Below are positions 26,809 to 33,253 of a stretch of DNA of 33,253 bases, piece after piece. The notes beneath the pieces were generated by a model. The model made no database searches. It was given only the letters and a program-made list of their open reading frames with translations, and was not told where the DNA came from. The stretch's first letter is position 1, and each line of letters begins with the position of its first letter. Origin of the DNA: Streptomyces sp. NK15101 (GTDB lineage: Bacteria; Actinomycetota; Actinomycetes; Streptomycetales; Streptomycetaceae); assembly GCF_020400725.1 (NCBI RefSeq), contig NZ_JAINVG010000083.1, forward strand, positions 1 to 33,253, given 5' to 3'. The position numbers and the translations under genes were made by a program.

Positions 26809-26920
26809 ACGGGATCCAGGATCGCACCTGCGGGCGAGAAGCGGCGAACCCATTTACGAAGGGGGCCGGGCGGCGGTGCGTAGTATTCCGGGCATCTGGC
26901 CCGGACCGGAGGGGTTTCGC

Positions 26921-27280
26921 ATGTTCCGCACCGCCCGCGCGTCGGCGGCGTTCGCCGCGCTCCTGGGTCTGGTGCTCTCCCTCCTGGTCTGCGGCGCCTC
27001 CGCTCCGGGCGGCATGACCCCGGCCGGCGGTGCGGCCCCGGTCGTCCTCGGCGCCGCTGTGCCCGGCTGCGACCCGGGGCACGCCGCCGACGAGGGGGCC
27101 GCGACCCCCGTCGTACCGCCGCGTGCGCACGGCTTCGCCGAGCTGCTGCCGGCCCTGGCCGTCGACCGGGTGACGCCCGCGGTCCGGCGGCCGGACGCGC
27201 TCGGCCCGGCCGCACAGCCCGGCCGGGAGCCACCCGCGCGCGTGCCGACTCCCGTGGAGCTCTCGGTTCTGAGGGTTTAG
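26921..27280 (+). CDS. Small secreted or membrane-anchored protein of unknown function
   Basis: Protein of 119 aa from ATG 26921 with GGAGGGG upstream. The N-terminus is a signal sequence or single membrane anchor (FAALLGLVLSLLVCGASA at about 11-28). The remainder is Pro/Ala-rich with one further cysteine (C50, VPGCDPGH) and ends PTPVELSVLRV. No known domain is recognised. It sits 56 bases upstream of a DsbA-like gene in the same direction and may share its transcript, so it could be a client of, or partner in, the thiol-redox pathway; this is inference. A -10-like TAGTAT lies at 26880-26885. Confidence 0.65.
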   Translation: MFRTARASAAFAALLGLVLSLLVCGASAPGGMTPAGGAAPVVLGAAVPGCDPGHAADEGAATPVVPPRAHGFAELLPALAVDRVTPAVRRPDALGPAAQPGREPPARVPTPVELSVLRV

Positions 27281-27336
27281 ACGGACGGCCGTCCTCCGCC
27301 GTCCCTTCTCCCTCCCGCCTTCAGGAGCGCTTCCGC

Positions 27337-28077
27337 ATGTCCGAGTCCAGGTCCAGGTCCAAGTCCGTCGCGATCGTCTCCGGGGTCGCGGCCGCCGCCG
27401 TGCTGCTCGGCGTCGTCTCGTACACCGCCACCAAGCCCTCGTCCCCCGGCGCCTCCGGCTCCTCGGCCGTCGCCGAGGTCTCCGCCGACCCCTCCGCCGG
27501 CGTCTACGCCGAGCTGGAGGCGTACGCCCGCCGCGACGCCTCCGACAAGCTCGCCCTCGGCCGCGTCGACGCGCCCGTCGTGCTCATCGAGTACGCCGAC
27601 TTCAAGTGCGGCTACTGCGGGAAGTTCGCCCGCGACACCGAGCCCGCCCTGGTGAGGAAGTACGTCGAGAACGGCACCCTGCGCATCGAGTGGCGGAACT
27701 TCCCGATCTTCGGCGAGGAGTCGGAGACCGCCGCCCGGGCCTCCTGGGCCGCCGGGCAGCAGGGCCGGTTCTGGGAGTTCCACAAGGCCGCCTACGCCGA
27801 GGGCGCCAAGGAGAAGGGCTTCGGCAAGGAGCGTCTGGCCGCCCTCGCGAAGGAGGCCGGCGTTCCCGACGCGGCCCGGTTCGCGAAGGACAGCGAGAGC
27901 GCGGCCGCCCGGGAGGCCGTACGGAAGGACCAGGAACAGGGGTACGAGCTCGGCGCCTCCTCCACCCCGTCGTTCCTGATCAACGGCCGGCCGATCGCGG
28001 GCGCCCAGCCCCTGGAGACCTTCACGGAGGCGATCGAGGCGGCGGCGAAGGCCGCTCCGAAGAAGGCCGCGCGGTGA
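27337..28077 (+). CDS. DsbA-like thiol oxidoreductase, membrane-anchored
   Basis: Protein of 246 aa with a cytoplasmic basic start, one hydrophobic segment (about 10-29), then an extracellular thioredoxin-fold domain of the DsbA/Thioredoxin_4 type. The active site is C91-G-Y-C94 (FKCGYCGKF) and the cis-proline loop is STPSFLING near 213-221. Such proteins insert or shuffle disulfides in exported proteins. ATG 27337 has AGGAGCG upstream. The stop overlaps the start of the CcdA-like gene (GTGA), so the two are translationally coupled and probably form a redox relay across the membrane. Confidence 0.9.
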   Translation: MSESRSRSKSVAIVSGVAAAAVLLGVVSYTATKPSSPGASGSSAVAEVSADPSAGVYAELEAYARRDASDKLALGRVDAPVVLIEYADFKCGYCGKFARDTEPALVRKYVENGTLRIEWRNFPIFGEESETAARASWAAGQQGRFWEFHKAAYAEGAKEKGFGKERLAALAKEAGVPDAARFAKDSESAAAREAVRKDQEQGYELGASSTPSFLINGRPIAGAQPLETFTEAIEAAAKAAPKKAAR

Positions 28078-28913
28078 CCTCCGGCATCGGCTACTTCGCC
28101 GCCTTCCTCGGCGGCCTCCTCGCCCTGCTCAGCCCGTGCAGCGCCCTGCTCCTGCCCGCCTTCTTCGCGTACTCGATCGACACGCGCGCGAAGCTGGTGG
28201 CCAGGACCGGCATCCTCTACGCGGGCCTGGCCACCACCCTCGTCCCGCTCGGCGCGGCCGGCTCCCTCGCCGGCCGGTTCTTCTACGGCCACCGGGACCT
28301 GCTCGTCACCGCCGGCGGCTGGCTGATCATCGGGCTCGGCGTCCTCCAGGTCCTCGGCCTCGGCTTCACCTCCCGCCGGATCGCCGGGGCGAGCGGCCGC
28401 ATCCGGCCCACCACGGCGCTCTCCGTCTACGCCCTCGGCCTGGTCTACGGCCTCGCGGGCTTCTGCGCGGGCCCGATCCTGGGCAGCGTCCTGACGGTGG
28501 CGGCGCTGAGCGGCAGCCCGGCGTACGGCGGCCTGCTCCTCGCGGTGTACGGGCTCGGCATGGCCGTCCCGCTGTTCGTCCTGGCGCTGCTCTGGGACCG
28601 GTACGAGCTGGGGCGGCGGCGCTGGCTGCGCGGCCGCCCGCTCCGGGCCGGGCGTTTCGAGGTCCACTCCACCTCGCTGCTCTCGGGCCTCTTCTTCATC
28701 GCCCTCGGCACGCTCTTCCTGGTCTTCGACGGGACGACCGCGCTGCCGGGGCCGCTGTCGGTGGACGACTCCTTCGCCGTGGAGGAGCGGGTCGCCTCGC
28801 TGGGCCGTTCGGTGCCGGACTGGGCGCTGCTCGTCGCGGTCGTGACGGCGGTGACGGCGGTGCTCGCGGTCCGGGGCCTTCGGGGGCGTACGCGGGAGCG
28901 CGAGGAGAGCTGA
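28074..28913 (+). CDS. CcdA/DsbD-like membrane electron-transfer protein
   Basis: Protein of 279 aa with about six to seven membrane helices. The two hallmark cysteines are C22 (LSPCSALLLP) and C131 (GFCAGPILGS); each is in the P-C or F-C-A-G-P context of the CcdA family, which passes reducing equivalents from cytoplasmic thioredoxin to extracytoplasmic thiol proteins. The GTG start overlaps the stop of the DsbA-like gene by four bases. A long hairpin follows directly after the stop. No cytochrome c maturation genes are nearby, so its partner is most simply the neighbouring CxxC protein. Confidence 0.9.
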   Translation: MTSGIGYFAAFLGGLLALLSPCSALLLPAFFAYSIDTRAKLVARTGILYAGLATTLVPLGAAGSLAGRFFYGHRDLLVTAGGWLIIGLGVLQVLGLGFTSRRIAGASGRIRPTTALSVYALGLVYGLAGFCAGPILGSVLTVAALSGSPAYGGLLLAVYGLGMAVPLFVLALLWDRYELGRRRWLRGRPLRAGRFEVHSTSLLSGLFFIALGTLFLVFDGTTALPGPLSVDDSFAVEERVASLGRSVPDWALLVAVVTAVTAVLAVRGLRGRTREREES

Positions 28914-28914
28914 G

Positions 28915-28952
28915 CGGTACGGGGAAGGGGGCCACCCCCCCTTCCCCGTACC
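28915..28952 (+). terminator. Terminator after the CcdA-like gene
   Basis: Long stem of about 17 base pairs (28915-28931 with 28936-28952) rich in G and C with a 4-base loop, starting at the second base after the stop codon. No T run. Confidence 0.85.
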
Positions 28953-28961
28953 GCCGCTGCC

Positions 28962-28977
28962 TGTTTCACGTGAAACG
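28962..28977. promoter_or_regulatory. parS-like ParB binding site
   Basis: TGTTTCACGTGAAACG contains the perfect 14-base palindrome GTTTCACGTGAAAC, the core of the bacterial parS consensus (TGTTTCACGTGAAACA); it matches 15 of 16 bases. It sits between two terminators, outside any gene, so it is free to be a protein-binding site. In Streptomyces, ParB loads at many parS sites, mostly around the replication origin, and this helps organise and separate chromosomes at sporulation. I see no other copy in the window. Confidence 0.85.
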
Positions 28978-28979
28978 AA

Positions 28980-29008
28980 AAGGCCCCGTTCTTTCGAACG
29001 GGGCCTTC
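28980..29008 (-). terminator. Terminator of the tRNA-Glu/Asp/Phe cluster
   Basis: Stem AAGGCCCCGTTC (28980-28991) with GAACGGGGCCTT (28996-29007) and loop TTTC, 7 bases downstream of tRNA-Phe on the minus strand. Transcription leaving it runs into TTTCG on the minus strand. Confidence 0.85.
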
Positions 29009-29014
29009 TCTTTG

Positions 29015-29088
29015 TGGCTGGGGCCGGGGTCGAACCGGCGACCTATCGCTTTTCAGGCGATCGCTCGTACCAACTGAGCTACCCAGCC
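29015..29088 (-). tRNA. tRNA-Phe (GAA anticodon)
   Basis: On the minus strand: acceptor GGCTGGG with CCCAGCC, anticodon loop CTGAAAA giving GAA, T loop GTTCGACC, discriminator A. Last gene of a three-tRNA cluster. Confidence 0.96.
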
Positions 29089-29110
29089 ACGAGGTCGTTT
29101 CCGACCTCAG

Positions 29111-29184
29111 CGATCCTGACGGGACTTGAACCCGCGACCTCCACCTTGACAGGGTGGCGAGCTAACCAACTGCTCCACAGGACC
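29111..29184 (-). tRNA. tRNA-Asp (GTC anticodon), copy 2
   Basis: Same sequence as 22671-22744. Middle gene of the Glu-Asp-Phe cluster, 22 bases upstream of tRNA-Phe. Confidence 0.96.
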
Positions 29185-29223
29185 TTGCTTTGTGCGACCA
29201 CTAGTGTCGCACACGGTAATGCG

Positions 29224-29296
29224 TGCCCCCAACGGGATTCGAACCCGTGCTACCGCCTTGAAAGGGCGGCGTCCTGGGCCACTAGACGATGAGGGC
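29224..29296 (-). tRNA. tRNA-Glu (TTC anticodon)
   Basis: On the minus strand: acceptor GCCCTCA with TGGGGGC (one U-G), anticodon loop CTTTCAA giving TTC, T loop GTTCGAAT, discriminator A. First gene of the cluster. As in many bacteria this species may also feed tetrapyrrole synthesis. Confidence 0.96.
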
Positions 29297-29340
29297 TAGA
29301 GGCTCACCTGCGCGCTTCTCAGCGCGTCGGGGACGTGAGA

Positions 29341-29370
29341 AGCATATGGGATGTCGGCCGCTATCGCCAA
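29341..29370 (-). promoter_or_regulatory. Promoter of the tRNA-Glu/Asp/Phe cluster
   Basis: On the minus strand TTGGCG (29365-29370) and TATGCT (29341-29346) are 18 bases apart, a good housekeeping promoter, with a predicted start near 29334 and a leader of about 38 bases before tRNA-Glu. Confidence 0.6.
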
Positions 29371-29400
29371 AACGGTTTCCGGGCGGGGGAGAATGGGCCC

Positions 29401-29751
29401 GTGCTGGAGATGACGCGCGAGGAGTTCGAGGAGCTCGTCGCCGAGGCCCTGGACCGGATTCCGCCGGAGCTGACACGGCTCATGGACAACGTCGCCGTGT
29501 TCGTGGAGGACGAGCCCTCCCCGGACGATCCCGAGCTGCTCGGGCTCTACGAGGGGACGCCGCTGACCGAGCGCGGCGAGTGGTACGCCGGGGTGCTGCC
29601 CGACCGGATCACGATCTACCGGGGGCCGACGCTGCGGATGTGCGAGTCGCGCGAGGACGTGGTCGAGGAGACCGAGATCACCGTCGTCCACGAGATCGCC
29701 CACCACTTCGGCATCGACGACGAGCGGCTGCACGCGCTCGGCTACGGCTGA
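29401..29751 (+). CDS. Minimal zinc metallopeptidase family protein
   Basis: Protein of 116 aa, without signal peptide. The C-terminus carries HEIAHHFGIDDERLHALGYG, with H97, E98 and H101 as the HExxH zinc site and D106 as the likely third ligand; this matches the small actinobacterial and proteobacterial 'minimal zincin' family. The N-terminal part (EEFEELVAEALDRIPPEL) is the family's usual opening helix, so the protein is complete. GTG 29401 is chosen because similarity starts there; GAGAAT ends 6 bases upstream and could be a -10 of a leaderless transcript. Biological substrate unknown. Confidence 0.9.
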   Translation: MLEMTREEFEELVAEALDRIPPELTRLMDNVAVFVEDEPSPDDPELLGLYEGTPLTERGEWYAGVLPDRITIYRGPTLRMCESREDVVEETEITVVHEIAHHFGIDDERLHALGYG

Positions 29752-29884
29752 GCGGAGCGGGCGCGGGCCGGGTGGCTTCGGCCGGAGCGGGCGGCTGTGC
29801 GGGGGCCGTGTCCCTTGCGGTGCCCGGGGAGTTGGGCAGTGCGACGCGTTCCTTTCCTGCCTGTTGTGTCCTGGAGGTGCCCCT

Positions 29885-30580
29885 GTGCGCCATTTGCCCA
29901 CCCCGGTGCGATGGGCCGCCACCGCGCTGGCCGTCGCGGCCTGTGCCGGTCTGAGCGGCTGTATGAGTGTGAGTGACGAGGGGGCGAAGCCGGCGCCCGG
30001 CGCGTCCGGGGGGAAGCACGGCGCGGCGGCCGAGAGCGACGGCGGCGGCGGTGTCCGGGACGGGGACGGCGGGTCCTGGAACGGACGGCCGGAGAAGGGC
30101 GGACCGGCCGCGGCCGGCGCGGGCAAGGAGTCCCCGGTCCCGAGCGGCTCGCCGTCGGGCACGGCGAAGCCCTCGGCGGGCGCGGTACTGCCGGTGGAGG
30201 GCCCCGGCGGACCCGGAGGGCCGTCGAAGTCGCAGCCGGCCGGCGGCGGCCACGAGGCCACGGGCGGCGGCTCCGGCGGGGGCGGGGGGAACGGCGGCAG
30301 CGGGGGCAGTGGCGGCGGCGGGAACGGCGGCAGCGGCGGAGGCGCGGGGGGCCAGGACGGCGGCGGGGTCACGCCCACGCCCGAGCCGACCCCGCCGAGC
30401 CCCGAGCCGACGCCCGAGCCGACCTCGAACCCGACGCCCGAGCCGACTCCGGAGCCGACCTCGAACCCCACCGATCCGCCGACCTCCGGCACCGAGACCC
30501 AGATGGGCGCGATGCGGGCGGCGGACGGGCCGGGCGCACCCCCGGAGCCGGAGGCGTCTCCGCAGGTCGGGCCGGTGTGA
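29885..30580 (+). CDS. Low-complexity lipoprotein
   Basis: Protein of 231 aa from GTG 29885 with GGAGGTG 5 bases upstream. The signal peptide ends in lipobox LSGC (C26 lipidated). The rest has no folded domain that I can see: Gly/Ser-rich (about 127-165, runs of GGSGG), then a Pro/Thr/Glu repeat region (about 167-200) with EPTPEPTSNPT present twice. Such stretches act as flexible spacers through peptidoglycan in other proteins; here there is nothing for the spacer to present, apart from a short C-terminal tail. Function unknown. Confidence 0.8.
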   Translation: MRHLPTPVRWAATALAVAACAGLSGCMSVSDEGAKPAPGASGGKHGAAAESDGGGGVRDGDGGSWNGRPEKGGPAAAGAGKESPVPSGSPSGTAKPSAGAVLPVEGPGGPGGPSKSQPAGGGHEATGGGSGGGGGNGGSGGSGGGGNGGSGGGAGGQDGGGVTPTPEPTPPSPEPTPEPTSNPTPEPTPEPTSNPTDPPTSGTETQMGAMRAADGPGAPPEPEASPQVGPV

Positions 30581-30591
30581 CGTAGTCCGAT

Positions 30592-30621
30592 TTGCCACAG
30601 GTGGGGGAGGGTGCGTATGGT
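30592..30621 (+). promoter_or_regulatory. Promoter of the DEAD-box helicase gene
   Basis: TTGCCA (30592-30597) and TATGGT (30616-30621) are 18 bases apart, a good housekeeping-type pair. The predicted start near 30628 gives a leader of about 150 bases. Confidence 0.55.
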
Positions 30622-30663
30622 GGTAGATCGTTTGATCCCATTGCCCGGCGCCGACACAGAAGA

Positions 30664-30779
30664 GCGCCGTGTGGCGCGTACTCTCCCTAGCCGTGGCTGA
30701 CCGCATTGAGGCGGTCGATTTGCGAAATCACGGAGTTGACGGGCGCGTGCCGAGACTCCGGAAGGTTTCGCATTTCGCA
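30664..30779 (+). promoter_or_regulatory. Structured 5' leader of the DEAD-box helicase
   Basis: Three foldable parts lie in order: hairpin GCGCC/GGCGC at 30664-30677; hairpin GACCGC/GCGGTC at 30699-30716; and a nested structure at 30721-30779. In the last, TGCGAAAT (30721-30728) pairs with ATTTCGCA (30772-30779), which includes the A of the start codon, and CGGAGT (30731-30736) pairs with ACTCCG (30755-30760). The likely ribosome site GGAAGG (30760-30765) is caught between the two helices. An alternative register pairs TGCGAAA with TTTCGCA at 30766-30772. Confidence 0.6.
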
Positions 30780-32899
30780 TGTCCATTTTCAGTTCTGACC
30801 ACGCCGTCATGCCCGAGAACGACGAGATCGTCGAGGCCGTAGAGGCCACCGAGACCGTCGAGACCGTCTCGAACGAGACCGTCGAGATCGAGGCCGACGA
30901 CACCGGCGCCGAGGCCTCCGTCGAGGAGCCCGCCGAGCCCACCGTCACCTTCGGCGACCTCGGTCTGCCCGAGGGCGTCGTGCGCAAGCTCGCGCAGAAC
31001 GGCGTCACCACCCCCTTCCCGATCCAGGCGGCGACCATCCCGGACGCCCTGGCCGGCAAGGACATCCTCGGCCGCGGCCGCACCGGCTCCGGCAAGACCC
31101 TCTCCTTCGGTCTGCCGCTGCTCGCCACCCTGGCGGACGGCCACACCGAGAAGAAGAAGCCCCGCGGCGTCATCCTCACCCCGACCCGTGAGCTCGCGAT
31201 GCAGGTCGCGGACGCCCTCCAGCCCTACGGCGACGTGCTCGGCCTCAAGATGAAGGTCGTCTGCGGCGGTACGTCCATGGGCAACCAGATCTACGCCCTG
31301 GAGCGCGGCGTCGACATCCTCGTCGCCACCCCGGGTCGTCTGCGCGACATCATCAACCGCGGCGCCTGCTCCCTCGAGAACGTCCAGGTCGCCGTCCTCG
31401 ACGAGGCCGACCAGATGGCCGACCTGGGCTTCCTGCCCGAGGTCACCGAGCTGCTCGACCAGGTCCCCGAGGGCGGCCAGCGCCTCCTCTTCTCCGCCAC
31501 CCTGGAGAACGAGATCGACACCCTCGTCAAGCGCTACCTGGTGAACCCGGTCACGCACGAGGTCGACCCGTCCGCCGGCGCCGTCACGACGATGACCCAC
31601 CACGTCCTCGTCGTGAAGCCGAAGGACAAGGCCCCGGTCACCGCCGCCATCGCCGCGCGCAAGGGCCGCACGATCATCTTCGTCCGCACCCAGCTGGGCG
31701 CGGACCGCATCGCCGAGCAGCTGCGCGAGGCCGGTGTGAAGGCCGACGCCCTGCACGGCGGCATGACCCAGGGCGCCCGTACGCGCACCCTGGCCGACTT
31801 CAAGGACGGCTACGTCAACGCGCTCGTCGCGACCGACGTCGCCGCCCGGGGCATCCACGTCGACGGCATCGACCTGGTCCTGAACGTGGACCCGGCCGGC
31901 GACCACAAGGACTACCTGCACCGCTCGGGCCGCACCGCCCGCGCCGGCCGCTCCGGCGTCGTGGTCTCCCTGGCCCTGCCGCACCAGCGCCGCCAGATCT
32001 TCCGTCTGATGGAGGACGCGGGCGTCGACGCCTCGCGCCACATCGTCGGCGGCGCCGGCGCCTTCGACCCGGAGGTCGCCGAGATCACCGGCGCCCGTTC
32101 GCTGACCGAGGTCCAGGCCGACTCCGCGAACAACTCGGCCAAGCAGGCCGAGCGCGAGGTCGTCGACCTGACCAAGCAGCTGGAGCGCCTCCAGCGCCGC
32201 GCCGTCGAGCTCCGCGAGGAGGCCGACCGCCTGATCGCCCGCGCCGCCCGCGAGCGCGGCGAGGACCCGGAGGCCGCCGTCGCCGAGGTGACCGAGGCCG
32301 CCGAGGCCGAGGTCGCGGCCGCCGCCGCCGAGGCCGAGCGCGCCGCGCGTGCCGAGGAGCGGCGCGAGGAGCGTTCGACCTTCCGCGACGAGCGGGGCAA
32401 CTTCGAGCGCCGTGACCGCGGCGACCGCGGTGGCTTCAACCGTGACGACCGGGGCGACCGCGGTGACCGCGGTGGCTTCCGTGGCGGCGACCGTGGCGGT
32501 TTCCGCCGCGACGACCGCCCCTCCGGCGGCTTCCGTCGTGACGACCGTCCGTCGGGCGGCTTCAACCGTGACGACCGTGGCGGCCGTCCCTTCGAGCGTC
32601 GTGACAACGACCGTCCGTCCGGCGGTTTCCGCCGCGACGACCGCCCCTCCGGCGGCTTCCGTCGTGACGACCGTCCGTCGGGCGGCTTCAACCGCGACGA
32701 CCGTGGCGGCCACGGCGGCCACCGCGGCAGCGACCGTCCGTTCAACCGCGACCGCCGCGACGACCGCCCCTCCGGCGGCTTCCGCTCGGGCGGCGACCGC
32801 CCGTACGGCCGTCGTGACGACCACCGCGGCAGCGCCGGCTCGACCGGCGGCTCCTTCGGCCGCCGCGACGACAAGCCGCGCTGGAAGCGCAACGGCTGA
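30779..32899 (+). CDS. DEAD-box RNA helicase with Arg/Gly-rich tail
   Basis: Protein of 706 aa. An acidic start (1-55) is followed by the helicase core: Q motif around FPIQ (80-83), motif I GRTGSGKT (100-107), PTREL, DEAD (VLDEADQM near 210), SAT, and motif VI HRSGRTARAG. A coiled helical stretch rich in Ala/Glu/Arg covers about 450-535. The last 170 residues are disordered repeats of RRDDRPSGGF and NRDDRGG, a tail type that binds RNA and promotes condensates. Homologues unwind rRNA and mRNA, notably in the cold. The distance from GGAAGG to the ATG is long (13 bases), which fits control by the leader fold. A 74-base exact DNA repeat lies in the tail. A hairpin follows at 32919-32958. Confidence 0.95.
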   Translation: MSIFSSDHAVMPENDEIVEAVEATETVETVSNETVEIEADDTGAEASVEEPAEPTVTFGDLGLPEGVVRKLAQNGVTTPFPIQAATIPDALAGKDILGRGRTGSGKTLSFGLPLLATLADGHTEKKKPRGVILTPTRELAMQVADALQPYGDVLGLKMKVVCGGTSMGNQIYALERGVDILVATPGRLRDIINRGACSLENVQVAVLDEADQMADLGFLPEVTELLDQVPEGGQRLLFSATLENEIDTLVKRYLVNPVTHEVDPSAGAVTTMTHHVLVVKPKDKAPVTAAIAARKGRTIIFVRTQLGADRIAEQLREAGVKADALHGGMTQGARTRTLADFKDGYVNALVATDVAARGIHVDGIDLVLNVDPAGDHKDYLHRSGRTARAGRSGVVVSLALPHQRRQIFRLMEDAGVDASRHIVGGAGAFDPEVAEITGARSLTEVQADSANNSAKQAEREVVDLTKQLERLQRRAVELREEADRLIARAARERGEDPEAAVAEVTEAAEAEVAAAAAEAERAARAEERREERSTFRDERGNFERRDRGDRGGFNRDDRGDRGDRGGFRGGDRGGFRRDDRPSGGFRRDDRPSGGFNRDDRGGRPFERRDNDRPSGGFRRDDRPSGGFRRDDRPSGGFNRDDRGGHGGHRGSDRPFNRDRRDDRPSGGFRSGGDRPYGRRDDHRGSAGSTGGSFGRRDDKPRWKRNG
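32495..32694 (+). repeat. Exact 74-bp direct repeat inside the helicase tail
   Basis: 32495-32568 and 32621-32694 are identical over 74 bases and continue with one mismatch for 16 more (to 32584 and 32710). The offset is 126 bases, or 42 codons, so gain or loss of a unit keeps the frame. Confidence 0.9.
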
Positions 32900-32918
32900 C
32901 ATCGCGTAGAACGCTGAG

Positions 32919-32958
32919 CAGGGCCCGTACGAGCACCCCGGTGCCCGCACGGGCCCTG
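32919..32958 (+). terminator. Terminator after the DEAD-box helicase gene
   Basis: A perfect 10-base-pair stem CAGGGCCCGT/ACGGGCCCTG (32919-32928 with 32949-32958) around a 20-base loop that can fold further (GCACC/GGTGC). It lies 20 bases after the stop. Confidence 0.75.
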
Positions 32959-33040
32959 TCCCGTACGAGCACCGCGCCCGCGCCACGCCCGCGCCACGGC
33001 CGGTGTCGGATACCCGATCGGTTCCCGGGCCCTCTCGGGC

Positions 33041-33046
33041 TATGCT
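33041..33046 (+). promoter_or_regulatory. -10 element of tRNA-Lys
   Basis: TATGCT 20 bases before the tRNA; predicted transcript start near 33053. No convincing -35. Confidence 0.45.
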
Positions 33047-33066
33047 GCTCGGGTGTGCTTGTCCAC

Positions 33067-33139
33067 GGGCCGTTAGCTCAATTGGCAGAGCAGTGGACTT
33101 TTAATCCATTGGTTGTGGGTTCGAGTCCCACACGGCCTA
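33067..33139 (+). tRNA. tRNA-Lys (TTT anticodon)
   Basis: Acceptor GGGCCGT with ACGGCCT (first pair G-U), D arm GCTC...GAGC, anticodon loop CTTTTAA giving TTT, T loop GTTCGAGT, discriminator A. It reads AAA, rare in this G+C-rich genome, and can also read AAG by wobble. Confidence 0.95.
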
Positions 33140-33176
33140 CCGAGCACGGGGGAGGAGAGACCCTCCTACCCGCCGC

Positions 33177-33214
33177 GGAGCGCCCCGACCGGTCTGTACC
33201 GGGCGGGGCGCTCC
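33177..33214 (+). terminator. Terminator after tRNA-Lys
   Basis: An 11-base-pair stem (33177-33187 with 33204-33214) plus inner ACCGGT/ACCGG pairing, 38 bases after the tRNA. Confidence 0.8.
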
Positions 33215-33253
33215 GTCGTTCGGGGGTGTTTCCGGTGGGCGTCAGCCGAAGTA

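Noticed and set aside
33242..33253. 3' end of a leftward gene at the right edge (last codons reading Tyr-Phe-Gly-stop on the minus strand)
   Set aside because: Only three codons are inside the window, too little to support a gene call, although convergent placement beyond the terminator at 33177-33214 would fit.

Overview
The window is chromosomal DNA from a Streptomyces or very close relative. Codon use is extremely GC-rich at third positions, starts are often GTG, and the gene set matches the well-known Streptomyces core region holding dnaX, the purine genes, vdh and bldC. The G+C-rich stem-loop terminators and the small 4.5S-type SRP RNA also fit. I see no phage, transposon, integrase, CRISPR array or biosynthetic cluster; it reads as conserved core chromosome throughout.

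Layout. 1-489: a tRNA-Ser (minus strand) with its terminator, then the SRP RNA gene. 489-3942: dnaX (clamp-loader gamma/tau) and purD. 4223-7887: a two-helix membrane protein that looks like an M48-type peptidase without its zinc motif, and a dimethylformamidase-like protein. 7976-8887: purC. 8901-9373: three minus-strand tRNA-Gly genes, two of them identical and each followed by its own terminator. 9509-13385: the Lsr2-type nucleoid protein gene lsrL on the minus strand, divergent from the tightly coupled purSQL operon. 13458-15574: an NTF2/SnoaL-like protein, a mycothiol-dependent-isomerase-like protein and a two-domain META lipoprotein. 15791-18429: purF-purM. 18579-20216: a DUF3073 protein and valine dehydrogenase, both minus strand. 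20372-22012: an unknown conserved protein, then bldC behind a 582-base upstream region, with a textbook U-tract terminator after it. 22354-26808: a small Cys/His protein, tRNA-Asp and the large DEAH helicase hrpA, all minus strand. 26921-28913: a small secreted or anchored protein, a DsbA-like thiol oxidoreductase and a CcdA-like membrane electron carrier. 28962-28977: a parS-like palindrome. 29015-29296: tRNA-Glu/Asp/Phe cluster (minus). 29401-32899: a minimal zinc protease, a repeat-rich lipoprotein and a DEAD-box helicase with a structured leader and an Arg/Gly/Asp-rich tail. 33067-33139: tRNA-Lys.

How it works together. Seven purine genes (purD, purC, purS, purQ, purL, purF, purM) supply most steps from PRPP to SAICAR, but they are split into four transcription units. 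purD and purF have a -10-like hexamer placed so that transcription would start at the start codon (leaderless), while purC and purS have ribosome binding sites. The remaining genes are translation (tRNAs, SRP RNA), replication (dnaX), chromosome organisation (lsrL, parS), development (bldC), RNA helicases and a cell-envelope thiol-redox pair.

The least routine signals are the parS-like site, a leader in front of the DEAD-box helicase that can fold over its own ribosome-binding and start region, the degenerate M48-like membrane protein, four 11-bp tandem repeats upstream of the dimethylformamidase-like gene, an oddly A+T-rich element upstream of the DUF3073 gene, and paired hairpins in the bldC leader. 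Nothing here amounts to a clearly new multi-gene system; functional claims about these elements are inference from sequence reading alone.
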